From contig JAEUKB010000030.1 in the NCBI GenBank assembly GCA_016794365.1, forward strand, positions 1 through 64,000: a stretch of 64,000 nucleotides of DNA, in the 5' to 3' direction. The notes below the pieces were generated by a model. That model was given only the letters and a program-made list of their open reading frames with translations. It did not search any database and had not been told where the DNA came from. Both the position numbers and the translations under genes were made by a program. Positions 35,090 through 54,677 of the stretch are shown here, in pieces (the stretch's first letter is position 1; every line of letters starts with the position of its first letter). Source of the DNA: Myxococcales bacterium. GTDB lineage: Bacteria > Myxococcota_A > Polyangia > Palsa-1104 > JAEUJZ01.

Positions 35090-35560
35090 GCCGGACCTTC
35101 CACTTGCGCACATTGGTGCTTGGCAGCGCTGGACCGACCTTTCAGTTGCGCAGATCCGTGCATGGCAGCCGGGCCGCGACCTTCGACTTGCGCACATTGG
35201 TGCTTGGCAGCGCTGCCAGCGCGGTTTTGTCGCGCAAATCCGTGCATGGCAGCGCTGCCAGCACGATTTTGTCGCGCAAGTTTGTGCTTGGCAGCGCTGC
35301 CAGCACGGTTTTGTCGCGCAAGTTTGTGCTTGGCAGCGCTGGACCGACCTTTGACTTGCGCAAATCCGTGCATGGCAGCCCAAAACCCACCCCAAGCTCG
35401 CGACAAACTGTGCATGGCAGCCCAAAACCCACCCCAAGTTCGCGACAAACCGTGCATGGCAGCCGGATCGCGACCCTCCTTGCGCGACAAACCGTGCATG
35501 GCAGCCGGACCCGCGACCTCCATTTCGCGACAAACCATGCATGGCAGCGCTGCCACACAC
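35090..35560. repeat. About eleven 42-bp degenerate tandem repeats
   Basis: The units are about 42 bases (some 39-45) with a conserved part of the form GCGCAARTTTGTGCTTGGCAGC, or the variant CGACAAACCGTGCATGGCAGC, and a variable part such as GCTGCCAGCACGGTTTT or CCAAAACCCACCCCAA. Because the unit is a multiple of three, long repetitive frames stay open on both strands (14-residue protein repeats), but none has a credible start, composition or neighbour support. It is a minisatellite-like, probably non-coding array downstream of the pump operon. Confidence 0.8.
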
Positions 35561-35614
35561 GTTTTGATCCATTTTTCGGACCTTGGCAGCCAACACAGGC
35601 AAATAGCCTGGGGG

Positions 35615-35830
35615 CGACCGGAGACCTTTATTTTCGCGAAGCCTGCTGAGCGAAAAAAAGGTCGCAGGGTAGCGGGGCCCCAGGCGCGACGCCCTTGAAA
35701 GCGCCAGAACCCCAATTACCGAAGCGTTCATCGGATGGATCTTTGGGGAGGGATCACGGCGCGGGGCCCCCTACCCTGCGACGCTTTTTCCATCGGCCCT
35801 TACGGCCCGCTGAAAAAAGGTCTCCGGTCG
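35615..35830. repeat. 67-bp inverted repeat with GGGGCCCC-rich arms
   Basis: The left arm 35615-35681 (CGACCGGAGACCTTT...GGGTAGCGGGGCCCC) pairs with the right arm 35763-35830 (GGGGCCCCCTACCCTGCGAC...GGTCTCCGGTCG), with an ~80-base centre. The outer part AAAAAGGTCTCCGGTCGGCC is repeated directly at about 35814 and 35858. A partial relative (CGCAGGGTGGCGGGGCCC) occurs near 23428-23446. It resembles a MITE or REP-like intergenic element. The whole 35055-36007 gap has no gene. Confidence 0.7.
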
Positions 35831-36007
35831 GCCCACGCCTCATTGGGGTTCCACAAAAAGGTCTCCGGTCGGCCCACGCCTTATCGGTCACGGCGCGGGT
35901 TTGAAGGCGTGAACGGGCTATCGGCTGACCTGGGCGGCCTGATATCCTGCGGGGAAGGTTGAAAGCTGGCGGCGTAGGGTCTGCCATGCGGTCGCCTGGA
36001 GCGTCCC

Positions 36008-37042
36008 ATGAAGGTATCGGACCTTGATCTACGCAAGCTGCTGGTGTTTGACCCCGCTGAAGGTCGCCTGCTGCTGGGTGAAGAGCGCTACCTGCTGTTC
36101 CGCCAAGAGGCCTTTGCGACGCTGCGCAAGGTGCTACAGGCGCAGCTTGGTCCTGCGCTGCTGCGATCCATCCTGTCCCAGTTCGGCTATCGCTGCGGCC
36201 AGGGCGACTACCAGGCGCTCAGCAAAGGGCACGACTGGGACACCGACCTCGATCGCATGGGTGCCGGTCCCGTCATGCACACCTGGGAAGGCATCGTCCG
36301 CGCCGACCCGACGTTTTTGGAATTTGACCCCGCGCGCGGCCACTTCCATATGAAGGGCACCTGGAAAAACTCCTACGAAGCCGAGATTCACCTGCGTGAG
36401 TTTGGCCCGAGCGAGACGGCGGTCTGCCACACCTTGACCGGCTATGCCACCGGCTGGTGCTCGGCGTTTATCGGCTTTGACGTGGTGGCGATCGAGCCCA
36501 CCTGCATCGCCAAAGGCGACAGCATCTGCACCTTCCACATCCAGCAGACCGCCGCGTGGGGGGCCGAAGCCGAGCCGTGGAAAGAAGCGCTGCGTGGCAC
36601 CGACTACTCGCTGTCCAAAGAGCTAGAGCGCAAGATCGCCACCATCGAAGAGCAGTCCCGCGCCATCCGCGAGCTGGCCACCCCCGTCATCGAGGTCCGG
36701 GACGACATCTTGGCGCTGCCGATCGTGGGCCGGATCGACTCGTCACGCGGGGCCGAGCTGCTTGAAAGCACGCTCGGCGCGATCACCAGCCGCCAAGCGC
36801 GCTGCATCATCTTGGATGTGACCGGCGTAGACACCGTCGATACCTTTACCGCCAGCCAGATCCTCACCGTCGCGCGCGCTGCCGAGCTGCTCGGAGCCCA
36901 CTGCGTGCTGACCGGCGTTCGCTCGCAGATCGCCCACACGCTGGTCAGCCTGGGCATCGACCTCAGCAGCATCCGCACCCTGCGCACGCTCAAGGACGGC
37001 ATCCGCCACTGCATCCGCTACCTGGCTCAGCAGCACGCCTGA
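36008..37042 (+). CDS. XylR-N/V4R-STAS sensor protein
   Basis: The protein has 344 residues. Residues ~1-110 are XylR-N-like (EERYLLFRQEAFATLRKVLQ, then YRCGQGDYQALSK). Residues ~115-190 are V4R (HTLTGYATGWCSAFIGFDVV, EPTCIAKGDSICTFHI). A short coiled coil near 210-230 (EIERKIATIEEQSRAIRELA-like) leads to a C-terminal STAS domain (VIEVRDDILALPIVGRIDSS, then RQARCIILDVTGVDTVDTFT). This order matches RsbR-type stressosome subunits in which a sensor replaces the N-domain; the STAS domain would bind RsbS/RsbT-like partners, not present here. GGAG precedes the ATG. It lies directly upstream of geosmin synthase on the same strand and shares the sensor type with the gas-vesicle locus. Confidence 0.9.
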   Translation: MKVSDLDLRKLLVFDPAEGRLLLGEERYLLFRQEAFATLRKVLQAQLGPALLRSILSQFGYRCGQGDYQALSKGHDWDTDLDRMGAGPVMHTWEGIVRADPTFLEFDPARGHFHMKGTWKNSYEAEIHLREFGPSETAVCHTLTGYATGWCSAFIGFDVVAIEPTCIAKGDSICTFHIQQTAAWGAEAEPWKEALRGTDYSLSKELERKIATIEEQSRAIRELATPVIEVRDDILALPIVGRIDSSRGAELLESTLGAITSRQARCIILDVTGVDTVDTFTASQILTVARAAELLGAHCVLTGVRSQIAHTLVSLGIDLSSIRTLRTLKDGIRHCIRYLAQQHA

Positions 37043-37141
37043 AAAAGCCCGCCCGGCATTCGCCCAGTTTCGGGTCCGTTTTCAACAATTCCCCAGCACG
37101 TTCATGCACTTACAGGCGCTTATCGCCAAACGGGATATGTG

Positions 37142-37170
37142 TTGACACAAGTGGCAATAGCGAAAACAAT
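37142..37170 (+). promoter_or_regulatory. Sigma-70-like promoter for geosmin synthase
   Basis: A perfect -35 TTGACA (37142-37147), a 17-base spacer and AACAAT (37165-37170, 4/6) lie 51 bases upstream of the geosmin synthase start. Confidence 0.5.
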
Positions 37171-37172
37171 AG

Positions 37173-39960
<2,788 letters not shown>

Positions 39961-40008
39961 CCGGAAGCGACGCGCGCACGCTGGATTCGGAGAGAGGGAA
40001 GTGAACTC

Positions 40009-40629
40009 ATGGGAACGCCTGTGCCGCCTCGGCTCTTTGTGATCATGGCAGCGAAGGCCCCCGTTGCGGTCGTCATCCGCAGAGGTCCAGCAGCCTGGAC
40101 GCGGCTGACGCTGTGGCAGACCCAGCAAGACCAGTTCACCCCCGGAACGTGGTTTCACGGACGCATCTTCGCGGACAAGTGCGATCTGTCTCCCGATGGA
40201 GAGCTGTTCCTGTACGCCGCGTACCAAGGCAGTCGCTTTCGCACGACCTACAGCGACTCCTGGACCGCCATCAGCCGGCCTCCCTGGCTGCACGCGCTGG
40301 CGCTGTGGCCAATGGGAACGACCTACGGCGGCGGCGGCAGGTTCCGTGGGAATCGGCAAGTGGTCTTGCGCGGCGCGACGAAGACGCACAAGGATCATCC
40401 GCTCCAGGGTGTCGAGGTGGTTCAGGGGAACGCGCCATACCAGCGCTCGACCGGCGAAGTCGAAGGAGCGCAGTGGAGCGGACGCGATCAACAGAATCGC
40501 TTGGTGTTCGCGGCGCACGGCTGTCTCTTTGCGCGGATGGGCGGATGCGACACCTTGCTGGCGGACTTTGGTGCGGAGCGTCCCGATTCGCAGCCGCCGC
40601 CCGCTGCTGCCAAGCGCGCCATCCGATGA
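40009..40629 (+). CDS. Conserved hypothetical protein (CDLSPDGEL family)
   Basis: This 206-residue cytoplasmic protein begins near LFVIMAAKAPVAVVIRRGPA and contains CDLSPDGELFLYAAYQGS, TAISRPPWLHALALWPMGTT and YGGGGRF. These segments resemble a conserved hypothetical family found across environmental proteobacteria and planctomycetes; I know no function. GAGGGAAG lies before the ATG. It ends in ATGA, overlapping a possible small gene. Confidence 0.7.
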   Translation: MGTPVPPRLFVIMAAKAPVAVVIRRGPAAWTRLTLWQTQQDQFTPGTWFHGRIFADKCDLSPDGELFLYAAYQGSRFRTTYSDSWTAISRPPWLHALALWPMGTTYGGGGRFRGNRQVVLRGATKTHKDHPLQGVEVVQGNAPYQRSTGEVEGAQWSGRDQQNRLVFAAHGCLFARMGGCDTLLADFGAERPDSQPPPAAAKRAIR

Positions 40630-40889
40630 GTCGGGCCTGCGCACAGCGTGGGTTTTGGCTGTCTCTGCCGCTGGGGCTGGTCTACTGCGGAACCACGATA
40701 GTGACCACGGAGGGGGGACGCAGTGATCACGCAGGGGGTCGGCGATGGCGGATCGGGTGCGGTGTGGCTGGTGTGGCTGGTGTGGTGCTAGGACAGCAGC
40801 GCTTTGCCGATTTCAGCCAGCGCTTCGTCGGAAAGCTGCTCGATCTTGGTACTGTCGGAAAGCACGGAGCGCGCATCGGCAGACGCTGA
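40626..40889 (+). CDS. Possible small signal-peptide-bearing ORF
   Basis: An 88-codon frame starts at the ATG that overlaps the preceding stop (ATGA), suggesting translational coupling. Its N-terminus RGFWLSLPLGLVYCGTTIVT is hydrophobic like a signal or lipoprotein peptide, though LVYC is a poor lipobox. A Gly/Val/Ala repeat (CGVAGVAGVVLG) follows. The last third is antisense to the end of the PKS1 gene, which makes a real coding role uncertain. Confidence 0.3.
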   Translation: MSRACAQRGFWLSLPLGLVYCGTTIVTTEGGRSDHAGGRRWRIGCGVAGVAGVVLGQQRFADFSQRFVGKLLDLGTVGKHGARIGRR

Positions 40890-43800
40890 GCGCGCAGCTT
40901 CATCCTCCGCAAGTCCCAGGCGTTCCAGCACATGCTGGCACAAGGCCGTCAGGCTGGCATAGGTGTACAGCACCGTCGCTCCCAACCGAACACCGAGCGT
41001 CTCTTCCAGGCGGTTGCGGATCTCCAGGCTCATCAGCGAGTCCACGCCCATGCTCTGAAACGGTGCGCTGGGATCAATCCGACTCGGTTCCTGCTGCAAG
41101 ACTGCGCCAAACTGCTCGCACAGGTGCGCGATGAGCAGACGGGAGCGCTCCGCAGCAGACGCCGCCTGAAGCGCTTCCATCATCTTCTGTGAGGCCTTGC
41201 CGAGCCGCTTGGGACCCCCAGCGCCCTTGGCGAGATCGCTAAAGAAGGGCAGTCCCGCCGAGCTTGGCATGGTTTCCACAAGCTGTCGTGCATTGAGTCG
41301 CATCACCCCAATGCACGCGGATGTCCCGACCGCGAGTCGTTCCAAAAACGTCAGTCCTTCTTCAGGTGTCAGGCTGGCCACGCCCATGCCAGCGACTCGC
41401 TTGCCTCGGTTGTCTTTGGCCGCCGCCATGCCGACCTCGGAAAACGCGCCCCACTGGATGCTGACCGCTGGCTTGCCTTCCAAGCGACGCTGCTGCGCCA
41501 GTGCATCGAGAAACGCATTGGCTGCGCAGTAGTTGGCCTGTCCGGGCGATCCACACAGCGAAGCCGCCGAGGAATACATCACAAAGAAGTCGAGCGACTC
41601 TGCCTGGCTGTGCTGATGCAGGTTCCACGCGCCCTGGGCCTTGGGCAAAAGGACTTCGGCAAACAGCGCGGTGGACTGCTCGACCAGGGTCTTGTCGTGA
41701 AGGACGCCCGCCGCATGGACAATGCCCGCCAGCGGCATCCCACTGCGCTTGATCTGCGCAAACAGACCGGCGACTTGCTGTGAGGACGACACATCGGCGG
41801 ACACCGCGACCACGCGACCACCGTTCGCATTCAGTTCCTGGATGGTGCGCTGCGCAGATGCCACAGCGGCGTGACGGCTGACCAAGATGACCTGCCCGGC
41901 CCCACGCAGCACCAGCCAGCGAGCCACCGTGAGCCCGAGACCGCCCAGTCCTCCGGTGATGAGATAGCTGCGGTCGCGATGAATCGACAGCGAATCCTGG
42001 TTCGTCGGGGTCCAAGCGCCGGGCGAGTGGGTCAAGCGGGCCACATATCGATCACCGCCCCGCAGCGTGATCTGGTCTTCTCGGTCCGCACCGCCCAGCT
42101 CACGCAGCAGCACGTCGGCAGAGACCGGGGCTGCGGGATCGACATCCAGTCGGGTGCAGCGTAGCTCGGGATGCTCCAGCGCGATGGTCTTGCCCAGACC
42201 GCACAAGGCAGACTGCTCGACGCGAATGGGTCCGCTTGCATCGACAGCCACAGCGCCTTGGGTCACCAGATACAAGCGCGGTGGGGAACGAAATCCATGC
42301 GCGACCAGTGCTTGCACCACGCTGGTCGCCGCACCACACAAGCCTGCGACCGATGCGCTGAGATCCGCTTGTGGACCCGGACTCTGCTGATCGAGGGCCG
42401 ACAGAAAGACCACGCGCGTGCAGGGCTTGTCGAATCCAAACGCACTATGTAGGAGCTTGCGCAGCGATTCGTTCGTCAGCGGCACTCGGTAGTGATCGAC
42501 ACCGAGCTGCTCGTAGCGATCGCCCGCTTGCACTTGAACCGAGCGCACACCTTTGTGGGCCAGAAGCTGCGCAAGCTGAGCCGTTGTCTGTCCCTGCTCT
42601 GCAATGAGCAGCCAGCCATCACTTGGTACGGACTCCGCAGGAAGGGACGAGCGCCGCCACTCAACGCGATACAAGAGCTGGCTCTCTTCGCTCTCTTCCA
42701 CCTGACGGCTCGACGGAGGAACATACGCCAGGAGGTTGCTGAGCTGCTCCCGGTTGTGCGAAAGCAGCGCGTCTTTGGAAGCGTCTGTCACCTTGGTCGC
42801 AGACAGCAGGATGTAGCTGGCGAGGCCTCTGTCCAGCATCTTGCCCAGTCGATCGTAGGACTGGAACGACACCAGCACGTTTTCGTCTTCTCCCGCTTTC
42901 CGCATCTGCTCCAGGTGCGTGTCAAACTCGGGATCGTGCAAAAAGTTCGAGATCTGTCGGCTGATGTCCAGCACGTCCTGCACCTTGAGCCCTTGCGCAG
43001 ACAGCAGCTCTGTCCACTGCTCCACCATCAGGAAAAACGACGATGAGGCATCGTGCTCTATCTCGAACGCGACGTGCGAGATGAAGTCCGCCAGCACCAG
43101 CGTTCCGCCGGGCTTTAGGTGCTCTCCGATGTTCGCAAACAGCGCGGCTTTGTCCTTGATGTGGTGCGCAACCTCGAACCCAAACACCACGTCGTACTGG
43201 CCCGGAAAGGGATCCTTGGCGCTGTCTCTACAGTGAACACTCACCCTCGACTTCAGTCCCTGCGCTTCGATCCGCTGGCGTCCCACCTCGGCTTGCTCGG
43301 GAGAGATGGTGTATCCGTCAAGCGTCAGGTTCGCGTGCTGCTTGGCCAGGTGCAGGATGTCGGTCGAAAAGCCGCAGCCAAAATCAAGCGCCCGCTGACA
43401 CGACGAAAAGTCAACGTGTCGAAACAGCGCCTGACGCATCTCGACTTGCTTTTCTTGGACCAGCCTGACCGCATCCAAGTGGTCTTGTGGACGCGCAAAA
43501 ATCTTCATCCACGAAAAGCCCGGTAGGATCTCCGCAAACGGAGCAAACGTCAGATACAGGTTGTGCTTGTCCGCTGACGTGCTTTCGTCCTGAACGCTTT
43601 CGACGAGCTTGGTGACTGCGTCGTAGTACTGCGATGCGACGCCTGGCTGCCGGGTCGAAGCCTTGGGCGCATCGATGAAGTATCGCTCGCGCTGCCAAGG
43701 ATAGTTGGGAAGCGACACAACGCGCTGCGTGGTCCCACACTGAGCCGCCCACTGCACAGCGACACCTTGAACATACAGTGCGGCGATCGCGCCCAGAAGC

Positions 43801-46385
43801 TGGCTCCGTTCACTTTGATTGCGACGGAGCGTGGGGACGATGCGTCCTTTGGACAGAGAACCTACGCTGGCGAGCTGCTCGGCAATCTCCGTGCTGAGCA
43901 CAGGATGCGGAGCGACTTCGACAAACACGCGACCACTGACCCGCGCGGCTTCTGCAATCGCTTGCGCAAATCGCACCGGCTGACGAATGTTTCGACCCCA
44001 GTATTCCGCTGTGCAGTCCGCAGCGCGCAGCTCTTTTCCGGTCACCGTGCTAATCATCTTGACGGTGCCGCGACTCGCGCTGATCGAACCAATGGAGCGC
44101 AGGAACAGCTGCTCTGCTTCTTGCATCTGGGGACTGTGAAATGCGTAGTCCACACGAACTTCGCGCGTCACGATGCCAGCCTGTTCCAGTCGCTTGATCA
44201 CGCGCTGGAGTGCAGCAGGATCGCCAGCCAGGACCACGGATCGCGGACCGTTCACAGCAGCAAGGCTGACCGCGTGACGCTCTGCATCAAGGGCTGCCAG
44301 CGCTTCGGATTCCGTCAGCTCAGCGGCAAACATCTTGCCCTTGCCTGCCTGATCTTTCATCGCCTGCGAACGCAGCACAACCACTCTGCATGCGGTGTCC
44401 AGATCGAGCAGACCCGCAGCATAGGCCGCAGCGACTTCTCCAACGCTATGTCCGATCACAAGCGATGGATCCACTCCGAAAGCACGCAGCTCCGCGAGGA
44501 TCCCGATCTGCATCGCAAACAGCGCGGGCTGTGTCACTTCCGTACGATGCAGCAACGACTCACGCTCGGGTCGCGCCAGCTCGGCCAGCACGGAACAGCC
44601 GCCCGCCTGCTGGATGAGCCGATCACAGGCCGTCACCGCATCACGAAAGCGCGCAGACTGTGCCAGCAGCTCTTGGCCCATGCCGATCCACTGCGCACCC
44701 TGGCCAGAAAACACCAGCACCACTTGCGGCGCTGGCTGCTCTGCTTTGCCCTGGACGGTACGGACGGAGGCTTTGCCGGATGCAAACTCCGCGAGCGAAT
44801 CACACACATCACGAACGGACTGGCCCGTGATTGCCAAGCGATGTTCCAGGTGGCTGCGGCGACAGCTCGTCGTATACGCGATATCAGAGAGCGCAGCTGT
44901 GTGCGTAGCCAGTGCTTTCGCATACGAATCAGCCATCGCTGACAGCGCGGCTGATGTTTTGGCAGATAGCGTTACAACGTAGCTTGATTGCTGCGTGGAC
45001 GATTCCTGCTTCGGTTCAGTGCTGGGCGCTTCTTGCAGGATGACATGCGCATTGGTTCCGCTGATTCCGAACGCGCTGACACCGGCTCGACGCGGCTTTG
45101 CTGCCGCTGGCCACTTCGTGTTTTCCGTTGGGATGACAAACGGCGTTCCATCAAGCGAGATGCGCGGGTTGAGCGTCTCGAAGTGAAGGTTGCGAGGGAT
45201 TTCTTGGTGCTGAAGACAGAGCACCGCTTTGATAAATCCCGTGACACCGGCTGCTGTCTCGGTGTGTCCAATGTTGGTCTTGACCGCACCAAGCACACAC
45301 GGAGACTCATCCGGCCTCGGTTCCCCATACACACCACGGAGCGCTTCAAACTCGATCGGATCCCCGAGCGACGTTCCGGTTCCGTGCGTTTCGATGTAGC
45401 CAATTTCTGACGGAGCCAGACCGGACTTGTCCAGGGTTTCGCGCAGAAGCGACTGCTGCGCCAGGACGTTGGGAACCGTCAATCCCGTCGAGCGACCATC
45501 TTGATTGACCGCTGAGCCCACCAAGACGGCCAGGATCGGATCCCCATCGCGCTGGGCATCGGAAAGACGCTTGAGCGCCACCATCGCGCAGCCTTCTCCT
45601 CGGACATAACCATTGGCGCTTGCATCAAAGGACTTACAGTGACCATCGGGAGAAGTGGCTCGCATCTCAGCGGCAGCCTTCATGGACTCGGGGTCCAAGA
45701 TCACGTTGACGCCGCCAGCAAGCGCCATGTCACAGTCTCTCAAGCGAAGGCTCTGGCTGGCCAAGTGAATCGCCACCAGCGAGGACGAACAGGCGGTGTC
45801 TACCGAAATGCACGGCCCCTGAAGTCCCAGTGCGTAGGACAGTCGCCCCGATGCGGTGCTGTGCAAGCAGCCAGTTCCCGCATAGACGCCAGAGATTCCG
45901 CGCTTCCGCATCAGTGCTTGATAGTCGCTGCTCCAGAGTCCGACGAACACTCCGGTCTTGGTTCCGGCCACGCGCTCCGCAGGCTGGCCTGCGTTTTCCA
46001 GCGATTCCCATGCAACTTCTAGCAAGAGTCGCTGCTGCGGGTCCAAATGCGTGGCTTCACGCGGGGACATTCCAAAAAATGCTGCGTCAAACTCTTCGAT
46101 GGACGCAAGCAGGCTCGCCCACTTCGCTTCCGGTAGATCACTCTGGAGCGCTTCGGCCAGCCAGCGATGGCTCGGAAGCCGCGCCACGGTATCTACGCCG
46201 TTTCGCAGCGCTTGAAAGAATGCATCCGGACTGTCTCCTCCACCGGGCAACCGACATGCCATTCCGATGACCGCAATGGGCTCATGATGAGCAGCATCGC
46301 GCGCGGCGAGCTGGGCCTTGAGTTCATTCACTTTTGCGATGGAGCGGCGAAACAGCTCTTTGAAGTTCGTTGGTTCGGTGGTCAT
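40788..46385 (-). CDS. Type I PKS module PKS1 (KS-AT-cMT-KR-ACP)
   Basis: The protein has 1865 residues. N-terminal docking helix NFKELFRRSIAKVNELKAQL comes first. KS has active Cys ~199 (VDTACSSS) and HGTGT. AT has Ser ~643 in GHSVGEVAAAY, and its YAFHSPQM motif points weakly to malonyl-CoA. A C-methyltransferase occupies the position between AT and KR (ALDFGCGFSTDILHLAK, ~998). KR has GGLGGLGL at ~1473 and a YCAAN tetrad. ACP has Ser ~1780 in GVDSLMSLEI, and the C-terminal docking peptide is KIEQLSDEALAEIGKALLS. There is no DH, ER or TE, so the module adds an alpha-methyl-beta-hydroxy unit and passes it on. Start 46385 (MTTEPTNFKELF) is chosen over an upstream 63-residue leader of unrelated sequence. 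It is highly similar to the PKS2 extension module and probably acts after it. Confidence 0.92.
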   Translation of the reverse strand: MTTEPTNFKELFRRSIAKVNELKAQLAARDAAHHEPIAVIGMACRLPGGGDSPDAFFQALRNGVDTVARLPSHRWLAEALQSDLPEAKWASLLASIEEFDAAFFGMSPREATHLDPQQRLLLEVAWESLENAGQPAERVAGTKTGVFVGLWSSDYQALMRKRGISGVYAGTGCLHSTASGRLSYALGLQGPCISVDTACSSSLVAIHLASQSLRLRDCDMALAGGVNVILDPESMKAAAEMRATSPDGHCKSFDASANGYVRGEGCAMVALKRLSDAQRDGDPILAVLVGSAVNQDGRSTGLTVPNVLAQQSLLRETLDKSGLAPSEIGYIETHGTGTSLGDPIEFEALRGVYGEPRPDESPCVLGAVKTNIGHTETAAGVTGFIKAVLCLQHQEIPRNLHFETLNPRISLDGTPFVIPTENTKWPAAAKPRRAGVSAFGISGTNAHVILQEAPSTEPKQESSTQQSSYVVTLSAKTSAALSAMADSYAKALATHTAALSDIAYTTSCRRSHLEHRLAITGQSVRDVCDSLAEFASGKASVRTVQGKAEQPAPQVVLVFSGQGAQWIGMGQELLAQSARFRDAVTACDRLIQQAGGCSVLAELARPERESLLHRTEVTQPALFAMQIGILAELRAFGVDPSLVIGHSVGEVAAAYAAGLLDLDTACRVVVLRSQAMKDQAGKGKMFAAELTESEALAALDAERHAVSLAAVNGPRSVVLAGDPAALQRVIKRLEQAGIVTREVRVDYAFHSPQMQEAEQLFLRSIGSISASRGTVKMISTVTGKELRAADCTAEYWGRNIRQPVRFAQAIAEAARVSGRVFVEVAPHPVLSTEIAEQLASVGSLSKGRIVPTLRRNQSERSQLLGAIAALYVQGVAVQWAAQCGTTQRVVSLPNYPWQRERYFIDAPKASTRQPGVASQYYDAVTKLVESVQDESTSADKHNLYLTFAPFAEILPGFSWMKIFARPQDHLDAVRLVQEKQVEMRQALFRHVDFSSCQRALDFGCGFSTDILHLAKQHANLTLDGYTISPEQAEVGRQRIEAQGLKSRVSVHCRDSAKDPFPGQYDVVFGFEVAHHIKDKAALFANIGEHLKPGGTLVLADFISHVAFEIEHDASSSFFLMVEQWTELLSAQGLKVQDVLDISRQISNFLHDPEFDTHLEQMRKAGEDENVLVSFQSYDRLGKMLDRGLASYILLSATKVTDASKDALLSHNREQLSNLLAYVPPSSRQVEESEESQLLYRVEWRRSSLPAESVPSDGWLLIAEQGQTTAQLAQLLAHKGVRSVQVQAGDRYEQLGVDHYRVPLTNESLRKLLHSAFGFDKPCTRVVFLSALDQQSPGPQADLSASVAGLCGAATSVVQALVAHGFRSPPRLYLVTQGAVAVDASGPIRVEQSALCGLGKTIALEHPELRCTRLDVDPAAPVSADVLLRELGGADREDQITLRGGDRYVARLTHSPGAWTPTNQDSLSIHRDRSYLITGGLGGLGLTVARWLVLRGAGQVILVSRHAAVASAQRTIQELNANGGRVVAVSADVSSSQQVAGLFAQIKRSGMPLAGIVHAAGVLHDKTLVEQSTALFAEVLLPKAQGAWNLHQHSQAESLDFFVMYSSAASLCGSPGQANYCAANAFLDALAQQRRLEGKPAVSIQWGAFSEVGMAAAKDNRGKRVAGMGVASLTPEEGLTFLERLAVGTSACIGVMRLNARQLVETMPSSAGLPFFSDLAKGAGGPKRLGKASQKMMEALQAASAAERSRLLIAHLCEQFGAVLQQEPSRIDPSAPFQSMGVDSLMSLEIRNRLEETLGVRLGATVLYTYASLTALCQHVLERLGLAEDEAARSASADARSVLSDSTKIEQLSDEALAEIGKALLS

Positions 46386-46820
46386 GAATACCCCGGCGAA
46401 AAGAAGTCCAGCAGTGAACCAAGCCGCCGTCATGGCGACACGGTCCGCTCGCAGGGTATATACTTCAGTCGCAAAAGCGTTGTCCACGGCAGAAGCGGCG
46501 CGAGCGGGAAGGATTCGTTCGGTACGATTCGTTCGGCACGATTCGTTCGGTACGATTCCTTCGCGCATTCCCATCCTCTCCGCGAAGGACTCCTATGCGC
46601 AGTTCTTCCTCCGATTGCATGCTACGTACGGACGGCTGTATGCCGAAAGGAAGCGAACTGATTCAAGCGCAGACGCGCACTGGTTTCAGCGCAGACGCGC
46701 ACTGGTTTCAGCGCAGACGCGCACTGATTCAAGCACAGACACGCACTGGTTTCAGCGTAACCGTGTCGAGTTCGGACACAGCGTATGTCTTAGGAGAACA
46801 CGGGGCTGGACGACGCTTGG
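46386..46820. other. Gap between PKS2 and PKS1 with two repeat tracts
   Basis: There is no gene. On the plus strand, degenerate 14-bp units of the type GATTCGTTCGGTAC lie at about 46510-46565. A 22-bp repeat (TCAGCGCAGACGCGCACTGGTT type, four to five copies) lies at about 46665-46760. A sigma-70-like promoter for PKS1 is seen at 46457-46486. Confidence 0.6.
46457..46486 (-). promoter_or_regulatory. Sigma-70-like promoter upstream of PKS1
   Basis: Minus strand: TGGACA (46481-46486, 5/6 to -35), an 18-base spacer and TATATA (46457-46462). It lies about 70 bases upstream of the PKS1 start, so PKS1 may have its own transcript. Confidence 0.4.
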
Positions 46821-54386
<7,566 letters not shown>

Positions 54387-54677
54387 CGTATTGGGCCGTT
54401 GTGCTGAAGTAGGCTGTGCAAAAAAGCCTGGCAGGGAGCCAGTGGGGCGGCGACCTCGAGCCCGTCTCTTTTGCGGAATGAAGGGGTGCGGATACCAAAG
54501 GTTGCCGCAGGAAGGCAAGCCTTGTATGCCGCGTCGGGCCGCTTTCCCAAGCTAGTTGAGAGAGTGTCTCGGGACAAAGCGCGCAGTCTGTGGCACAGCG
54601 ACGCACGGTTCGCGGGTTCTCTTCGAGGAATGTCGTCGCCAACGGTTGCGATCTCACCACTGCCGCCGCCCTGATGT
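54387..54677. other. Gap between PKS3 and PKS2
   Basis: It is 291 bases long. No gene, promoter or strong hairpin was recognised. A purine-rich ribosome site before PKS2 is also not evident. Confidence 0.4.

Noticed and set aside
35090..35560. CRISPR array
   Set aside because: The conserved and variable parts are too short and degenerate, the variable parts recur between units, and no cas gene is nearby.
34795..35731. Long minus- and plus-strand frames with 14-residue repeats (Cys/Arg/His-rich)
   Set aside because: They are by-products of the 42-bp tandem repeat, open in several frames on both strands at once, with no good start or ribosome site and partly antisense to the efflux channel gene.
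46386..46574. 63-residue N-terminal extension of PKS1
   Set aside because: Derived from repeat DNA; the docking helix starts normally at MTTEPTNFKELF and PKS3 has the same beginning.
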